NCBI GenBank assembly: GCA_034766995.1
Contig: CM068318.1
Coordinates: 32,393,456 to 32,457,455 of the forward strand
DNA length: 64,000 nucleotides
Source: Acanthacorydalis orientalis
Taxonomy: Eukaryota > Arthropoda > Insecta > Megaloptera > Corydalidae
Reading direction: 5' to 3'
The notes under the pieces are model-generated. The model did not search any database. It had not been told where the DNA came from and was given only the letters and a program-made list of their open reading frames with translations. Within the stretch, counting starts at the first letter, position 1. Each line of letters begins with the position of its first letter. Below, one piece after another: positions 1-12,025 of this stretch. The position numbers and the translations under genes were made by a program.

Positions 1-749
1 TATGCATACATATATGTATGTATATGACATACAGATATGTATGCATACATACATTCCTGTATTATAAAAATGAAACAGTGATGCCGTTACGGTGATTTCT
101 ATTCGTTCTCTGATTGGTTTATATCTGTCACGTGATCTGTGTTGAGACAAGTAACTTTGAATTGCGTGATCGAATGATCTTCACATTAATTAATTGAAAA
201 GCTTTTCCAATCAAAAATTATGATTTAAATTTTGTGTATTATTTATGTCTATTATTTGTTACTTTCTGTTCTTTGTTAGGGAGTGGGGATCCAGCTTTAA
301 CGTGCTGGATATATATATATATATATATACATACATACATACACATGCATGTATATATGTATATACATATTTGTGTATATATATATATATATATAATATT
401 TTTATTTTAATTATTTGTTAGTATATATAGAGTTCAAAATATATTATTGTTTAATTAATTTGTTTATCCATATCAATTGATTTTAGTCTTAATATGATTA
501 CAGATGTCAGGTAGGATAGTAAATTGTGATGTTTATTTGTAATTTGCACAGTTATGTAGATTTTTACAGATTTTTCTTTAAATTGTAAAGTATATTTTTA
601 CTATTTTAATTAGTGTATGGTTTGTATAATTATAATGGAATTTAAAAAGTTTTTAGAATGTATAATCATATATTTTTAATTATTTATGAAATAAAATAAC
701 TAAACAATAACATGAAATAACTAGACAATAAGTTCAAGGGTATAAGAAA

Positions 750-829
<80 letters not shown>

Positions 830-1486
830 TTACGATGGAAAGTGACATGGTTTATTATAATATTTTAATTATAACTATTTTTCTTTCAATGAATTTTAAT
901 AACTTGCTATAGGGTATTAGTGTTGTAGTATATATCGTTAAAAATCAATAGAAAATTTCATAAATTTCTGTTTGAATGTAGCAAGGAAAGTATAAAAACT
1001 TTAAAGTACTTAATATTTTCTTAAACTTTTTTACCCAGGAAAAATAAGTCTTCTCATTAAATGTTTCAAAATTTAATAATGGCATTTTCATCAAATTATT
1101 TCAAATTCAATGTCAGAGTTGTTCTTTAATGAAAACAAAATGTTTAATTACTGTAAGTGAATCTTCAGTGTGTTATAATAAGATAATTAGATTTCTTAAA
1201 TTTATTTTGTAATGTTATGAAATAAACAAGTGATATAAGTAAACGTAGATATTTAAATTACTGTACTTAATTATAACATAAGTAAAAAAGTTTTTTTACA
1301 CAGTTTGTACGAAATTAAATGCATTATTCAGTTTATATTTCAATTATATATTTATTAAAAAAATGTAAAGTTTTACATTTCGTTATGTAGTATTACAAAA
1401 ATAATATTTACTAACCAATAAATTCTTTTTTTCTCCTAATTTAATATTTAAAAACAGTAAATAATTATATGCTATATAAAGTTCAT

Positions 1487-1523
<37 letters not shown>

Positions 1524-2126
1524 TTATGCGTGTGTGTGTTTGTACGGTAGAATAAATAACACCTATTCAGTTTATAAATAATTATATACTTAAATTAAAA
1601 ATATGTTTTCCATAATGTACTATTTATTTTTTAATTTTTATATTACTTAAAAACGTTAATAATCTGATGTCTCGTATTCATGAATATAGCTACATAATAT
1701 TAAAATTTTGTTATAAAAATCGGTAATAATTTTTTCACTTGAAATGAAAATGAATATTTTCTTTTAATATAATGAATAATTTTAGAATTATAAATTAGTT
1801 TTTAAAAGTGTTGAATTTTCTTCATTGAGGTTAATTTTGATTTACCTGCTTGTATCTTTTCCATTTCCGTTATGTTTCCTTGAAGTGAAAGCTCAAATTA
1901 AGGTACAGTTTTGTTCTGTTTTTATTTATAATAAAAATCATAATGGAAAATCCAGCTATACATAATTATGAGGCCCCAAATTGCGTTAAATGTTATCAAA
2001 TTCTTTCTGTTATTAAGTAATATGTATCCATATTTTCTAGTTATCCAAGAACTAATGAATTTTCTTTCTTATGGCATAAAAATATCGCGATAATTTTGAT
2101 TTAGATCTACGTTGAGAAAACTAATC
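1..2126. other. AT-rich DNA without a recognisable gene
   Basis: No ORF or element is recognised. Short (TA)n or mixed ATAC tracts lie at about 310-392, a long pure (TA)n at 751-828, and a (CT)n-(TA)n pair at about 1486-1525. The first 300 bases are slightly less AT-rich, but six-frame inspection gives no open frame of note and no splice-bounded exon that I can support. Confidence 0.6.
751..828. repeat. (TA)n microsatellite
   Basis: Nearly pure alternating TA over about 78 bases, one of the longest uninterrupted tracts in the window. It is self-complementary, so it can extrude as a hairpin or cruciform. Confidence 0.95.
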
Positions 2127-2710
2127 AGAATGGTAGAAAAATAATTGAGATTTATGACTTTCAAATTCATATACATGTCAATCTTTTTTGTTTTTCCTAG
2201 CTATTTTAAGTGGTCCAAAACTATTGGGCGACTAAAACTTTTGTGCAAGCACTTGAATTGTTGTGTATGGCTCTGATTCTACTAACGATTTCAGTTGGTC
2301 GTTATGAACTGAAAAAGGACGTCCGCGTCCTTATTCATCTTCAACGCTCTCGTTTTCAGCATGACATTTTTGGAACTATTATTTTTGACACTTTTGGAAC
2401 CACCGTCCGTTCTTTAACAGTACCTATACCAAAAACAACGTTTAGTTTACAAGCAGTTTTTGCTACTTTACCACTCTTTTGAACACATAAAAAAATTGCT
2501 CTCATTTTCTTCTTTTCCATTTTTAATTCAATAATCCAATTTGAAGCAAAATTAATAATAAAACCAAAGTCAATGTTACCAAAATACAGACCAATAAATG
2601 CACTTTAAAATTATATTAACATGAATACGATGAAATGAATCTTTAATTGAAAAAAATTAAAGTTAGAATTCAGAAAACAAATGCTGCAATTATTTTCCTA
2701 CTAACCTAAT
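2127..2710 (-). mobile_element. Internally deleted mariner (Hsmar1/SETMAR-like family)
   Basis: The left end (about 2127-2160) and right end (about 2685-2710) match the terminal inverted repeat consensus of the main mariner family here, TTAGGTTGGTAGGAAAATAA. Reading the minus strand gives the start of a mariner transposase near 2515, broken pieces of the N-terminal helix-turn-helix region (the FQKFH...ESLEDEE and SEP..TIRELAQKL blocks in degenerate form), then a direct jump to the 3' end. The catalytic DDD domain is absent. The junction between the HTH-coding part and the 3' end resembles that of the copies at 11.57, 28.61 and 31.45 kb, which suggests one deleted master copy. A 90-codon plus-strand ORF at 2210-2482 is an antisense shadow. 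Confidence 0.8.
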
Positions 2711-3042
2711 ACTTAATAACTATATAAAACATAGCACGATAAATTAGTTGTAAAAACTTGTTTGCATTCTATAGACCTTTAAGATTGGTAGACATGTTTT
2801 ATATTTGCAATGATAAAGTAAATAGTATATTTAATGAATAAATGATAAAAGAAAATATTAAAAACTTCCATACGTAATATATTCACATTATTTACAGAAC
2901 AATAATTTTATTCATTGAAATATGATATGCAAGCAAGATATAAATAAAATTGCTTGTGTTGCTTTGTCTTCAGTACTTTTCCAATCAGAGTAATAGTAAA
3001 GCATTTAAATCTTTAATACTTTTTTTCAATAGAATTTATATA

Positions 3043-3107
<65 letters not shown>

Positions 3108-3789
3108 TACCTAGTATTTATAGCGAGTCCACACAATAGAATATTTTGTAAAACAGCTTAACCAAACACTTGATCAGTGAATTATGAAAATTATTGCGCT
3201 GTGATGGACATATTTCTCTCACTTTTATACATGAATCTTGTAGTTTCGATTCTAAATCTGACTTTGTAAAGTTATATTTACAGTTTGAATTAAACATTTT
3301 CATTAATTGACTCTTAGTTATGCATCAAGAAATTTTCTGTTATAACATTTTGATAAAAAAAAGGTTCAGATATACGAGTATATCTTATTTTTTTCCAAAA
3401 TAATCAAAAAAATGTAAATAAAACTTATTTCCAGATTAGTATGTATCTCATTTTGAATTTATTTTATCTAATTAGGAATGACAAGAATATTTTTCTGAAC
3501 TATGATTGAATTCAGATTCATTAATGAGTTTTAACTTTTAGAATTGCACTTTTGTAAAATTAAAATGCTTAAATTGAGTATATCGATCATTTTGAAAATG
3601 ACTTATGTATTTTAAAATGAGAAATATGAACTTTAATACACTAAGGTTCAGACATTTCTGTCTGTTTCATATTTTTCATTTAGTCTGTTGTTTTTTATTG
3701 GGTTTTGATGCTACTGGCATTGATACTGAAATATGTGTTAGCTATTGTCAACTGATCAATATATATTAAATATTATATATTATAATGAA
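2711..3789. other. AT-rich DNA with a (TA)n tract
   Basis: Contains a (TA)n microsatellite at about 3037-3108, interrupted once by a CA step near 3061. Otherwise no gene or element is recognised. The 61-codon minus-strand ORF at 3118-3303 has no recognisable motif. Confidence 0.6.
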
Positions 3790-4740
3790 TATATTTTTTT
3801 TAAATTTAATCATGCATTTATTGTTTTACAATTGCATTTACGTTATTTTTAATTGTAAAAGTGGTTATGCCAGTAAACTGAAGTTAACCTTAGTAGTTGC
3901 TCTTACTCATCAGTAAAATAAATCAAATTTAACATATTTGCATACTTCTCTGTTAAATATTGCATATCACTAGAGGTACACATACCGCAGGTTTATAAGC
4001 ACTGTTTTACACAGTTTCTAAAGATTGTATCAACATTGTTTTTCTTAAAAAAAGTATACTTATTTACATAAAAAAAAAACTGATAACAGAAAGTTAAAAT
4101 TTATGTTAATATATAATAATAATTTTGTGTTTAATTATTTGTTTGTGATATTTTTTTTATTTTGGTTCGTACACAAAAAACGGAAAAAAATGATTTATTC
4201 TAAGATAACAACATATAAAATGTTATTGATATTCGTTGTTATTAAAACTGTAGTCACTTTTTATTCAATTTAAGTTAATATTTAAAATGATTAACTGAAA
4301 ATAAATATTACAGAATGAAAAGCTTACAATTATTTTTTATAAGTTTGAACAACTTTTGTCATTTTGTAATCAATGATTCATGTCAGCGGTTGAGCAAATT
4401 CGATGATATTTTTAGTATGATAGAGTGGTTATAACAGTATATATTATTTTTTTTTAATATGAAATAAATATAATTAAGAATACAATATTTTTTTAGTAGT
4501 GATCGCTTTGGTGCAGTGTCGTGATCCTGAAGAATCACACTACAGTTTTAACATTGTTAATTCACTTTCACAAATGAATTTTTTTTCCTTTTTCAAAGCG
4601 GCAAGGTACAGAAATATTTGTTTGCGCCTTGACTTTTTGAAAATAATGGAATCATTATCGAAATGCACATAAAAAACAATCAGAAATTTCAATAATGACT
4701 TACTTAATATTTTTGACAGAAAAATGTTGTGTGGCTTTTG
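3790..4740 (+). repeat. Unclassified dispersed repeat, family X copy 1
   Basis: This segment aligns by eye, base after base, with 62.69-63.56 kb: shared blocks include the sequence around GAGGTACAC at 3974, the AAAGATTGTAT block near 4020, and the block ending in ACTTTCACAAATGAATT near 4563. The last block is shared with family copies at 8.24, 48.12, 62.46 and 63.37 kb and, in reverse, 15.3 kb. At 3968-4004 lies a sequence that reads like the end of a hAT transposon (ACCGCAGG...AAGCACTG), but flanking similarity continues past it. No coding potential is seen, so this is probably a non-autonomous element of unknown class. Confidence 0.5.
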
Positions 4741-5192
4741 CGGTGAAAAAATATTTCTTTAGTAATTAGTTGCGTTGAAGATCTTGAAACGTCTTAGGTA
4801 GCCGGTAAAATTCTTTTATATTTTAAAATTTTAGTTTCCGTGGTGGTAAATAAGTACTTTTTTAAAAGAGAAGTGAATTTATAACCGAATGCTTATGTAT
4901 CCTTATAATATATACGAAGCTAAAAATAATTTTATGATGGTATTTACTATTTTAGATATATGTTATTTAGTAGTTGGAAAGAATTTTTCGACAAGCATCA
5001 AACTTTTAAGTAATGGTTACTTGTTGAACTTCAAGCGCAGAAATTGTGATATAAAGTTCAAATTAAATTTTAAATAAAACCTGATAGTTAAGAACTTAAA
5101 TTTTTGAGTGAAATTGTTGTCTTATAATTAAAGTTCGTAAAGATATCTGTATACTTTAAAAAAAATAACACGTACACACAAACACACACACG

Positions 5193-5254
<62 letters not shown>

Positions 5255-5453
5255 ATAAAAATAATTGTTGCTAGAAGTAAACGTATTTAGTGCAGATTCT
5301 TTTATCTACATATTATTTGTACCATACCTGGAAGTAAGGATAATAATCTTTGTTCAGTGCTATACGAACAAGAACCTTAAGTAACACTTTTTCGCTTATG
5401 TTTCTATCAATATAGTAGTACGGTTTAGAGCCATACTATTTTTATTATAAGTG
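4741..5453. other. AT-rich DNA with a (TA)n tract
   Basis: Holds (CA)n then (TA)n at about 5172-5252. The 62-codon ORF at 4889-5077 shows no motif and has the low-complexity composition of its surroundings. A 13-bp direct repeat (TTATTATAAGTGG) lies at about 5443-5468, just before the hAT element. Confidence 0.6.
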
Positions 5454-5461
5454 GTTATTAT

Positions 5462-6415
5462 AAGTGGTGTTAAACACGCGGCCCTTGGGTCACCTACAAC
5501 CCTCAGAACTCTAGAATGTCACCCACGGCCCAAAGCTTGAAATTGATTTTATTAAAATAATAAAATGGAAATTAAAAAAATATAAAATACATTTGTAAAT
5601 TAGACAAGTATTTTATAAGCAACACTCTTTTGTTGTCAATTTCGATTCAGTTCATTTTCTTACTTGAAAAAATTATCAAGAATTATATTACGGTTGTAAT
5701 TTTAACAAAAATCCTTCAAATATCCAAAATTATTATTTTAATTTGGAAACAGATTTGAAAGATTTAAGGCATGCGTAAATGATTTTTTACTATTTAGTAC
5801 TCTGTTTTCTTTTAACACCGAAGAATCAAAAAGTAACATCCAAATGGAATTGATTGAAATTCAGTGCAACACCATGCTAAAAGAAAAGTACAATGAAGTT
5901 GGTGTTCAAGATATTTATTTGTACTTGCCAAAACATTTTATTGAAATGCGTATGTTGTAGCAAAACCCGTGGGAATGTTTGGTAGTACATACCTATATGA
6001 ATAATTATTTTCTCTTTTAAAGACTAATAGCATTTCACACAGGTCAAGATTAACAAATAAATATTTAACATCTATTGTAAAAATTATTATCACAAAAAAT
6101 TACACTCGATATTGATAAAATAGTTTCTGTCAAAAGATGACAAGTTTCTAGTAAAAAATATATTTTTTTTAATTTCTTTAATTTAAAATTTTGTTCTAAC
6201 ATTTGATAATAATATCTAAACTTAAGATATTTTTTGAATTTTTATAAATTCATTAAAGAAAAAATAAATATAAAATCTAAATGAGTTATTTTCGAATATA
6301 AATAGACCTTTTTTCACTCACTAAATTTTTTTTGGGTGACTTATTGACTACGGCCTGTAGACTTTTTAAAACTGAATTTGGTAGCCCGTATCAATATATG
6401 AATTTGATACTACTG
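5462..6415 (+). mobile_element. hAT transposon remnant (GTF2IRD2/ZBED-like transposase lineage)
   Basis: The left end reads AGTGGTGTTAAACACGCGG and the right end GATACTACTG, matching the short CAGTGGTG-type inverted ends of hAT elements. Inside, codons 5802-5957 read LFSFNTEES...IQMELIEIQCN then KEKYNEV...YLPKHF, the segment before the hAT C-terminal dimerisation region. After a stop, another frame gives MFGSTYLYE, LFSLLKTN and SHRSRLTNKYLTSI, the conserved dimerisation-domain core. The N-terminal zinc finger and catalytic D residues are not seen. The flanking octamers GTTATTAT and GTTTAAAA share only five positions, so the target duplication has decayed. Related to the copy at 7456-8126. Confidence 0.8.
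5802..6110 (+). pseudogene. hAT transposase C-terminal remnant
   Basis: One open frame of about 52 codons (5802-5957) ends in TAG. The homologous reading continues in another frame from about 5973 with FGSTY, then a TAA stop in place of the usual Cys-Glu-Gln context, then SLLKTN...HRSRLTN. In intact relatives this block makes hAT transposases dimerise. Stops and a frameshift make it non-functional. The identification rests on the ordered run of conserved blocks, not on length. Confidence 0.75.
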
Positions 6416-6423
6416 GTTTAAAA

Positions 6424-7447
6424 GCATTCAATCTATTTCCTACTCTTTAGAAGTGTATTTTTTTCTAAATTTCCTAAGAATTTTAGATATTCTCGTGTTG
6501 CTAAAATGGTTAATGGTAAAAAAATGGAATTTTTCTCTAATATGATCAAATTTATTCTAATTGTCAAGTGTAACTGAAAATTATAATTTGGGAGGAATAT
6601 TAAATTTAATTGTTTTTCAATAAATTTTTATTGTTATAACACACACACCATTTGTTAATTTTATTTCTTAGCTATTAAGTTATTAACATTTTATAATATG
6701 AAATTAATTTATTTATTTTACGAGTATTTGCTAAATATTTACTTAAATAATATTTTAACCATTTTTTTTTTGATATCTATCTGATTTATTAAGTAATATG
6801 AGCTGAGAATAAGATACTATTTCAATAGTGTATTTATAATACGAATAAATTGTAAAAAATATTATAAAAGTAGACATTTACTATATTTTAGTTTTCAATA
6901 TATACACACACACATTCACATATTTCGTAGTTTCGTGTCGAAATAAGTCTTTTAATAAAGATTCCAGGTAATACATGAAATATCAGCAGATCATATATTT
7001 TTGTTAATGTGATTTTTATGGGACTTTGCTTGAAACGTCTGACTCGCTTCAAAACATTGACTCAATACATAGTTTTCAGTCACTTAACAGTGCTTCTGAG
7101 AATTTAACTACTTAAAGTTCGTCTAATGGCCACCACTAATAGGAAAAGTATGCTCCTCTTTATTATCGTTGTTTATTTTATTACGTTATTATTATTTGTG
7201 TTAATAATTACAAAAGAAACAAAAGGTGAGGAATTATTTTGTTTTTAATAAATTAATCAGTAGAAAATTTAAAGCTTATAAAATAGTTACGTCAGATTGG
7301 ATTGGTTCAAGGTCTGATAAAATCAAATTATCTGATCTAATAAAACCTGAACATTGTTAAGCCAAACTGACTATATTATTAGGTTATAGCTTTTACCAAT
7401 TTCTAATAACTATTGTGTACTTCATAACTTCCATCATATTTTCTGTT
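6424..7447. other. AT-rich DNA, nothing recognised
   Basis: No element ends, coding similarity or long microsatellite were found. A short (CA)n-like stretch is present near 6902-6916. Confidence 0.55.
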
Positions 7448-7455
7448 ATTTAAAT

Positions 7456-8126
7456 CAGTGGTGTTAATTACGTAACCCGCAAGGATCTAAAATGTGACCC
7501 ACGCCCCAAACCTTAAAGTCGATTTTATTAAAATAACAAAATAATTAAAATAATAGCAAAAAGTAACATTGAAATGGAATTGATTGAAATTCAGTGTAAC
7601 ACTAAACGAAAAGTATAATGAAGTTGGTATTCTAGATGTTTATTTGTATTTGCCAGAACATTTTATTCAAACGTGTATATTTGCAGCAAGAATCTTGGCA
7701 ATATTTGGTAGTACATACCTATGTGAATAATTATTTTTTCTTTTAAAGACTAATAACATTTCACTCAGATCAAGATTGACAAATTTAACATCTATAGTAA
7801 AAATATTACAATCTTAAAAAATTACATCCAAAATTGATAAAATAGTTTATGCCAATTTTCTAGTAAATTTTTTTTTTAAATTTCTCTAATTTAAAATTTT
7901 GTTCTAACATTTGATAATAATACCTAAAATTAAGGGGTTTTTAAAATTTTTATAAATTTATTAAAGAAAAAATAAATGTAAAATTTAAATAAGTTATTTT
8001 CCAATAAATAAACGACCTTTTTTTTCGCTTACTAAATTTTTTTGCGTGATTTTTTGTCTGCGTCCCGCAGATTCTCTTAAACTGAATTTGGTGGGTGCCC
8101 CGTGTTCATATATGAGTTTGATACAC
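7456..8126 (+). mobile_element. Non-autonomous hAT element with intact 8-bp target duplication
   Basis: The element begins CAGTGGTGTTAA and ends GAGTTTGATACAC. It is flanked by ATTTAAAT at 7448-7455 and again at 8127-8134, a perfect 8-bp duplication as hAT transposases make. Internally it repeats the copy at 5462-6415 in shorter form: GAATTGATTGAAATTCAGTG near 7578, then a frame giving FGSTYLCE, LFFLLKTNN and LRSRLTN. The region upstream of the MELIEIQ block is deleted relative to the other copy. It carries no complete transposase and must have been moved in trans. Confidence 0.88.
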
Positions 8127-8235
8127 ATTTAAATCATTCTTTTTCGTTAACTACTAACAATAATATAAAATTAATTTTAGTTATTTCATTTTATTTTTAA
8201 ACGTCTGTATTTTATAATTTATACTTAAGCCACAA

Positions 8236-8600
8236 TACATTTCTAATACTTGGGATAATTTACTTTCACAAATGAATTACTCTGAAAGTCAAAAAAGAAG
8301 AAAAAAATGTTTTTCATAAAATATGTTCAGTAAATGATAAATAATTTTTGATTGTTTCTTGTGTACATTCTGATAACAATACAGTAATTCTTAATACTGC
8401 AAATCAGAAATACATAAAATATTAAAAAATTAGGTACAAGTAATGTAAGAAAAACGATTTTTCTGTATCTTATCACTAAAAGAATGGTTGTACTGCGATC
8501 AAAATATGCATAATAAATAATTAAAAAATGTTTAATTAGACTCTGTTTTGTGGTTGGTGAGATGAGTAAAGGAGATCTTCTAAAAGATAAATTAAACATT
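8236..8600 (+). repeat. Unclassified dispersed repeat, family X copy 2
   Basis: Starts with AATACATTTCTAATACTTGG and ACTTTCACAAATGAATTA, the family X signature. The following AT-rich part (AAATGATAAATAATTTTTGATTG near 8334) resembles the interior of the reversed copy at 14.98-15.37 kb. The minus-strand ORF 8327-8599 (90 codons) overlies it and shows no motif. Confidence 0.45.
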
Positions 8601-10133
8601 TTATTTTCTTCATTTTAATTTCATTTTCACATCATACATATTAGTTATATATTATGCAAAATTACAGAACATAATCTATAGATTAGTGGTGGTTGTTTTT
8701 TAAGCTATAATATTTAATTTGGGACAACTTATATTAAACGACTTAAAACTTAATGTCAGTTGTAACAAGACCAGTGCTTAACAACAAACCTCGCCAGTAT
8801 GTGTTCTATTAACAAATTGTATGATCCATCCGCATTTCATGTAATTCTTACATTATTTTTATAAAAAATATGACTAAGACATGTACGATTAAAAGTAACT
8901 AAATAAAATAAAGGACATACATATGAATAATTTTTATTTGATGAAAGAAAAAGTTTCAAACTTCCTAGAATAATTTAATTAATTTTGTATTTCATTTTAA
9001 CCAATTCTCCGTTTTGATTTACTCTTCGTAATATATCTTTAAAGAAATAACTTGTTTGAAAAAAAACTAAATACAATAAAAAAAATTGAGATGAAATAAT
9101 AACTTTCAAATATTAAATGTATTTCAATATGACTGTGAGAGTATTTTCTAAAATAAAGCTTATTATTAAACCACATTGATTTTATATCAGATTTCTGAAA
9201 ATACAATGACTTGAAAAAAGTCAAACGAAATGTATTTATTTTTTTAATTATCTTTGTGGACTTATCCTGTTATGAAACAATCTTAGGAAAATATGTCATT
9301 ATTGTTATTATTTCTTTTATAAGTTTATTCTTGTTTTTCTGTCATATGTTATCTTCTTTGGTTATCTAATACAACAGATTTCGTAAATAATGGTTTATTT
9401 AGATATGTATTTTTAATTATAATTGAAAAACTAATGTACACATTTTATTTAAATGATCGTAAATATAAAAAAAATAATTACATTTTTGCCTGTAAAGAAT
9501 TCGTGCATATTAATAATATGATTTATCTATTGTTCTCTGAGACCTTATTAAGTAATCATATTTTGTTTCTAGTAATAATAGATGTTAGAAACGAATTCTT
9601 TTTAATTTTAAAGCTTGGTGACATGTTGATAAATGGATAGATATCTTCTTAGATGTCGCTAAACAACTTGTTTTGAATTCATCTGGTACACAGTACGGTA
9701 TAGTTAGTGATTAGTATGTTCTACTGAATAAATTCATTAATATATTGCACTATATCAGAAGTTTCTATTTAGATCAACCTACTGAGTTGACGTCGTTTTA
9801 CTTTATACTTTCTTTCCGTTTCACTTCTTATAATAATAAATACGAATGATACTTCGCTATTCAATTAAAATGAAATCTGATAGCGTAACATCCCTTTTTG
9901 CAAGTAATTGCAAAAATGGTATCTTGCGACTGAACTATTATATATAGTTCAGATATAATATAATTCGCTTATAGCATCTTAAAGGACCCTGATAAAGATG
10001 TTATAAGGGAATGTTATTATATCTGGATTCAATATGTATTCTTGAGATTTTTATTAACAAATTTATAAGTATACACAACAAGAAGAAGTTATTCAATCAT
10101 TTGATATGTTTATTTTCTTTATATTAGGTGTAC
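8601..10133. other. AT-rich DNA, no gene recognised
   Basis: Small ORFs at 9039-9224 (minus) and 9434-9640 (plus) lack motifs and are rich in Ile, Lys, Asn, Phe and Tyr as expected from AT-rich noise. A small palindrome with CTGAACTA and TAGTTCAG arms lies at about 9930-9953. Confidence 0.55.
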
Positions 10134-10690
10134 AAATTAATTCTGTGCCTTTTTTTATAGAAAATTATTGTTTTAGGAAAAATGAAATATACCAGTTCAA
10201 TCCACAAAATTAATCCTATCATTTTGTACAATTTTTCTCTACCTGTTGTGTAATTGACGAATCCCTTATCGGAAAAAGGTAACTGTTGTGAGTTGATCAA
10301 GTTGTAATCAATTTTCGTACATCTTGCTCTGTTTTAGCATTTTCTTTATTTAATTATTTTATTTATTATTTTATTTTATTTAATTATTTTATTTTTTTAT
10401 TTAAGTGTTACAATATCTTCTCCTAAAGCTGAAAAAAATATTTCTGCGGCTTTGGCAGTACTTTGTTCAACTGGGATGTGACATGTACCCAATGTTAAAA
10501 ATGATGCTTTTCTAATACCATCGTGTTTATTACTATTTTCTGAGGTTATAACACCTGCTTAGTCAAGATATATAGTGTTTTTAAATATTATGGTTGGCAC
10601 TTCAAAATACTAAAACTAGAAAATATTTTGATATAAAACAGACGTTTAATTAATTCAGTTTAAAGGCACAGAATTCATTTTTACACCTAA
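10134..10690. mobile_element. Mariner-type MITE with TTAGGTGTACAAATTAATTC ends
   Basis: The left end TTAGGTGTACAAATTAATTC...TGCC and the reverse complement of the right end, TTAGGTGTAAAAATGAATTC...TGCC, are near-identical inverted repeats, preceded by TA. This end structure is typical of mariner elements other than the Hsmar1-like family above. The interior has no intact transposase. Its right half aligns with 56.4-56.58 kb, which has the same kind of ends, so two copies of the family are present. An A/T-only block at about 10340-10400 may be an expansion within the element. Confidence 0.7.
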
Positions 10691-11569
10691 CAAATATTTC
10701 CGTATTCTAAAGTTATGATATTTTAGTTGTCGATGCGCCTCTAAACCCCAAATATTTATCTATATATCTAAAGTTATATTTTTTTATTACCAATGATTTC
10801 ATTTTTTTATTATCCTTTTCCAGTTGGTCACGTTGAATCATTCTTGAAGAATTTTATTAAGATCAGTTTCAGTTATTAAGTCATCATTTGGTAGCTTGAT
10901 AGTAATTTTTCTTATTAATCATTTGGCGTATGTGCTAGCTGATATTTGTAACTGACACGTGATTTAGTGAACAATTTCTCGTGTATAGAGTAGGGAAAAA
11001 TTTGAGTTTAGCTTCATCTGATGTATTAAGTGTTAAGGGAAGACATGAACAGGAAACAAACAAGCGCAACTTAAGGTTATGCTCTTTTGTCGGTCTACGT
11101 GCTGTGCGTTCACAATCTTACTGTCAGCGTCTAGTAATTGAAGTCGGTTTTATTTGTATGAACTTTAAAAACGTTTGTACTTTATATAAAATACTTTAAA
11201 GAAGGGTTTTCATTTAATGTGTAAATATTGAGTTACTGTTTATATTGAATTGTTTATTTAATATATTAATTTTAGTTGTATATATATATATATATATTTA
11301 AAAACCTAAACACAAATATATAGTCATTTCCTCTGTGCCGTTTGTAAGTTTTGCTACTAAAACTTGGCATTTTTATTAGAGTAAAAATTTTCTCTTTCAA
11401 ATTTAGAGTTGTATTAAATGTTAAATTGAAGAATAATACGGTTTTATTAATATTAAAATCTTCATTTATCTCGTACTTTATTCTTATTTAACTACTCACT
11501 TTGTTACTCGCTTGAAATTTCTTTAGAGATTTTTCTGATAATAATCATATTACGTATGAGTAATTGATG
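10691..11569. other. AT-rich DNA, no gene recognised
   Basis: A block near 10735 (TGTCGATGCGCC then TCTAAA) recurs near 33575. The 72-codon ORF at 10981-11199 has slightly higher GC but no motif I recognise. A short (TA)n lies at 11280-11298. Confidence 0.5.
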
Positions 11570-12025
11570 TATTAGGTTGATAGGAAAATAATTGCTGCTT
11601 ATGATATTCAAATTTATATAAATTTCAAGATTTTTTGATTTTTCTAGTCGTTTTAAGTGGTCCAGAATTGTTGGATGACTAACTTTTGTGCAAGTTCTCG
11701 AATTGATGTGCGTGGTTCTGATTCTATTAACACCTTCAGTTGATCGTTATGAACTGAAGGACGCCCGTAACCTTCTTCATCTTGAAGGTTTTCATCCTGA
11801 GCACAAAGTTTTTGGAACAACCATTGCACTATACGTTCCCTAACAGTACCCACACCAAAAGAATCGTTTAGTTCACGAGCAACTTGTGCTGCTTTACTAC
11901 CCATTTTGAACACATACGAAAAATTGCTCTTATTTGCTTATTTTCCATCTTTAATTTGATAGCCCGATTTGAAACAAAATTAATAATAAAACTAAAGTTG
12001 ATGTTACCAAAATACAAACCCAAAA
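11570..12025 (-). mobile_element. Internally deleted mariner copy, truncated at its 5' side
   Basis: The left end TTAGGTTGATAGGAAAATAA at 11571 is the family terminal repeat. The minus-strand frame 11653-11913 (86 codons) is the best preserved N-terminal transposase segment of this family: FKMGSKAAQVARELNDSFG, then RERIVQWLFQKL, ENLQDEEGYGRPS and SEPRTSIRELAQKL, the paired helix-turn-helix DNA-binding region. It then runs straight into the 3' end with no catalytic domain. Homology stops at about 12025, before the other terminal repeat. A second, separate family copy resumes at 13577; the two overlap in content by about 180 bp, so they are not simply two halves of one element. Confidence 0.8.

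Noticed and set aside
2210..2482. 90-codon plus-strand ORF
   Set aside because: Antisense of the mariner HTH region on the minus strand. The plus-strand ORFs at 31552-31740 and 31753-32052 are antisense in the same way.
10981..11199. 72-codon ORF with fairly balanced codon use as a small gene
   Set aside because: No motif, no signal peptide or start context that stands out, and no homologous frame elsewhere in the window.
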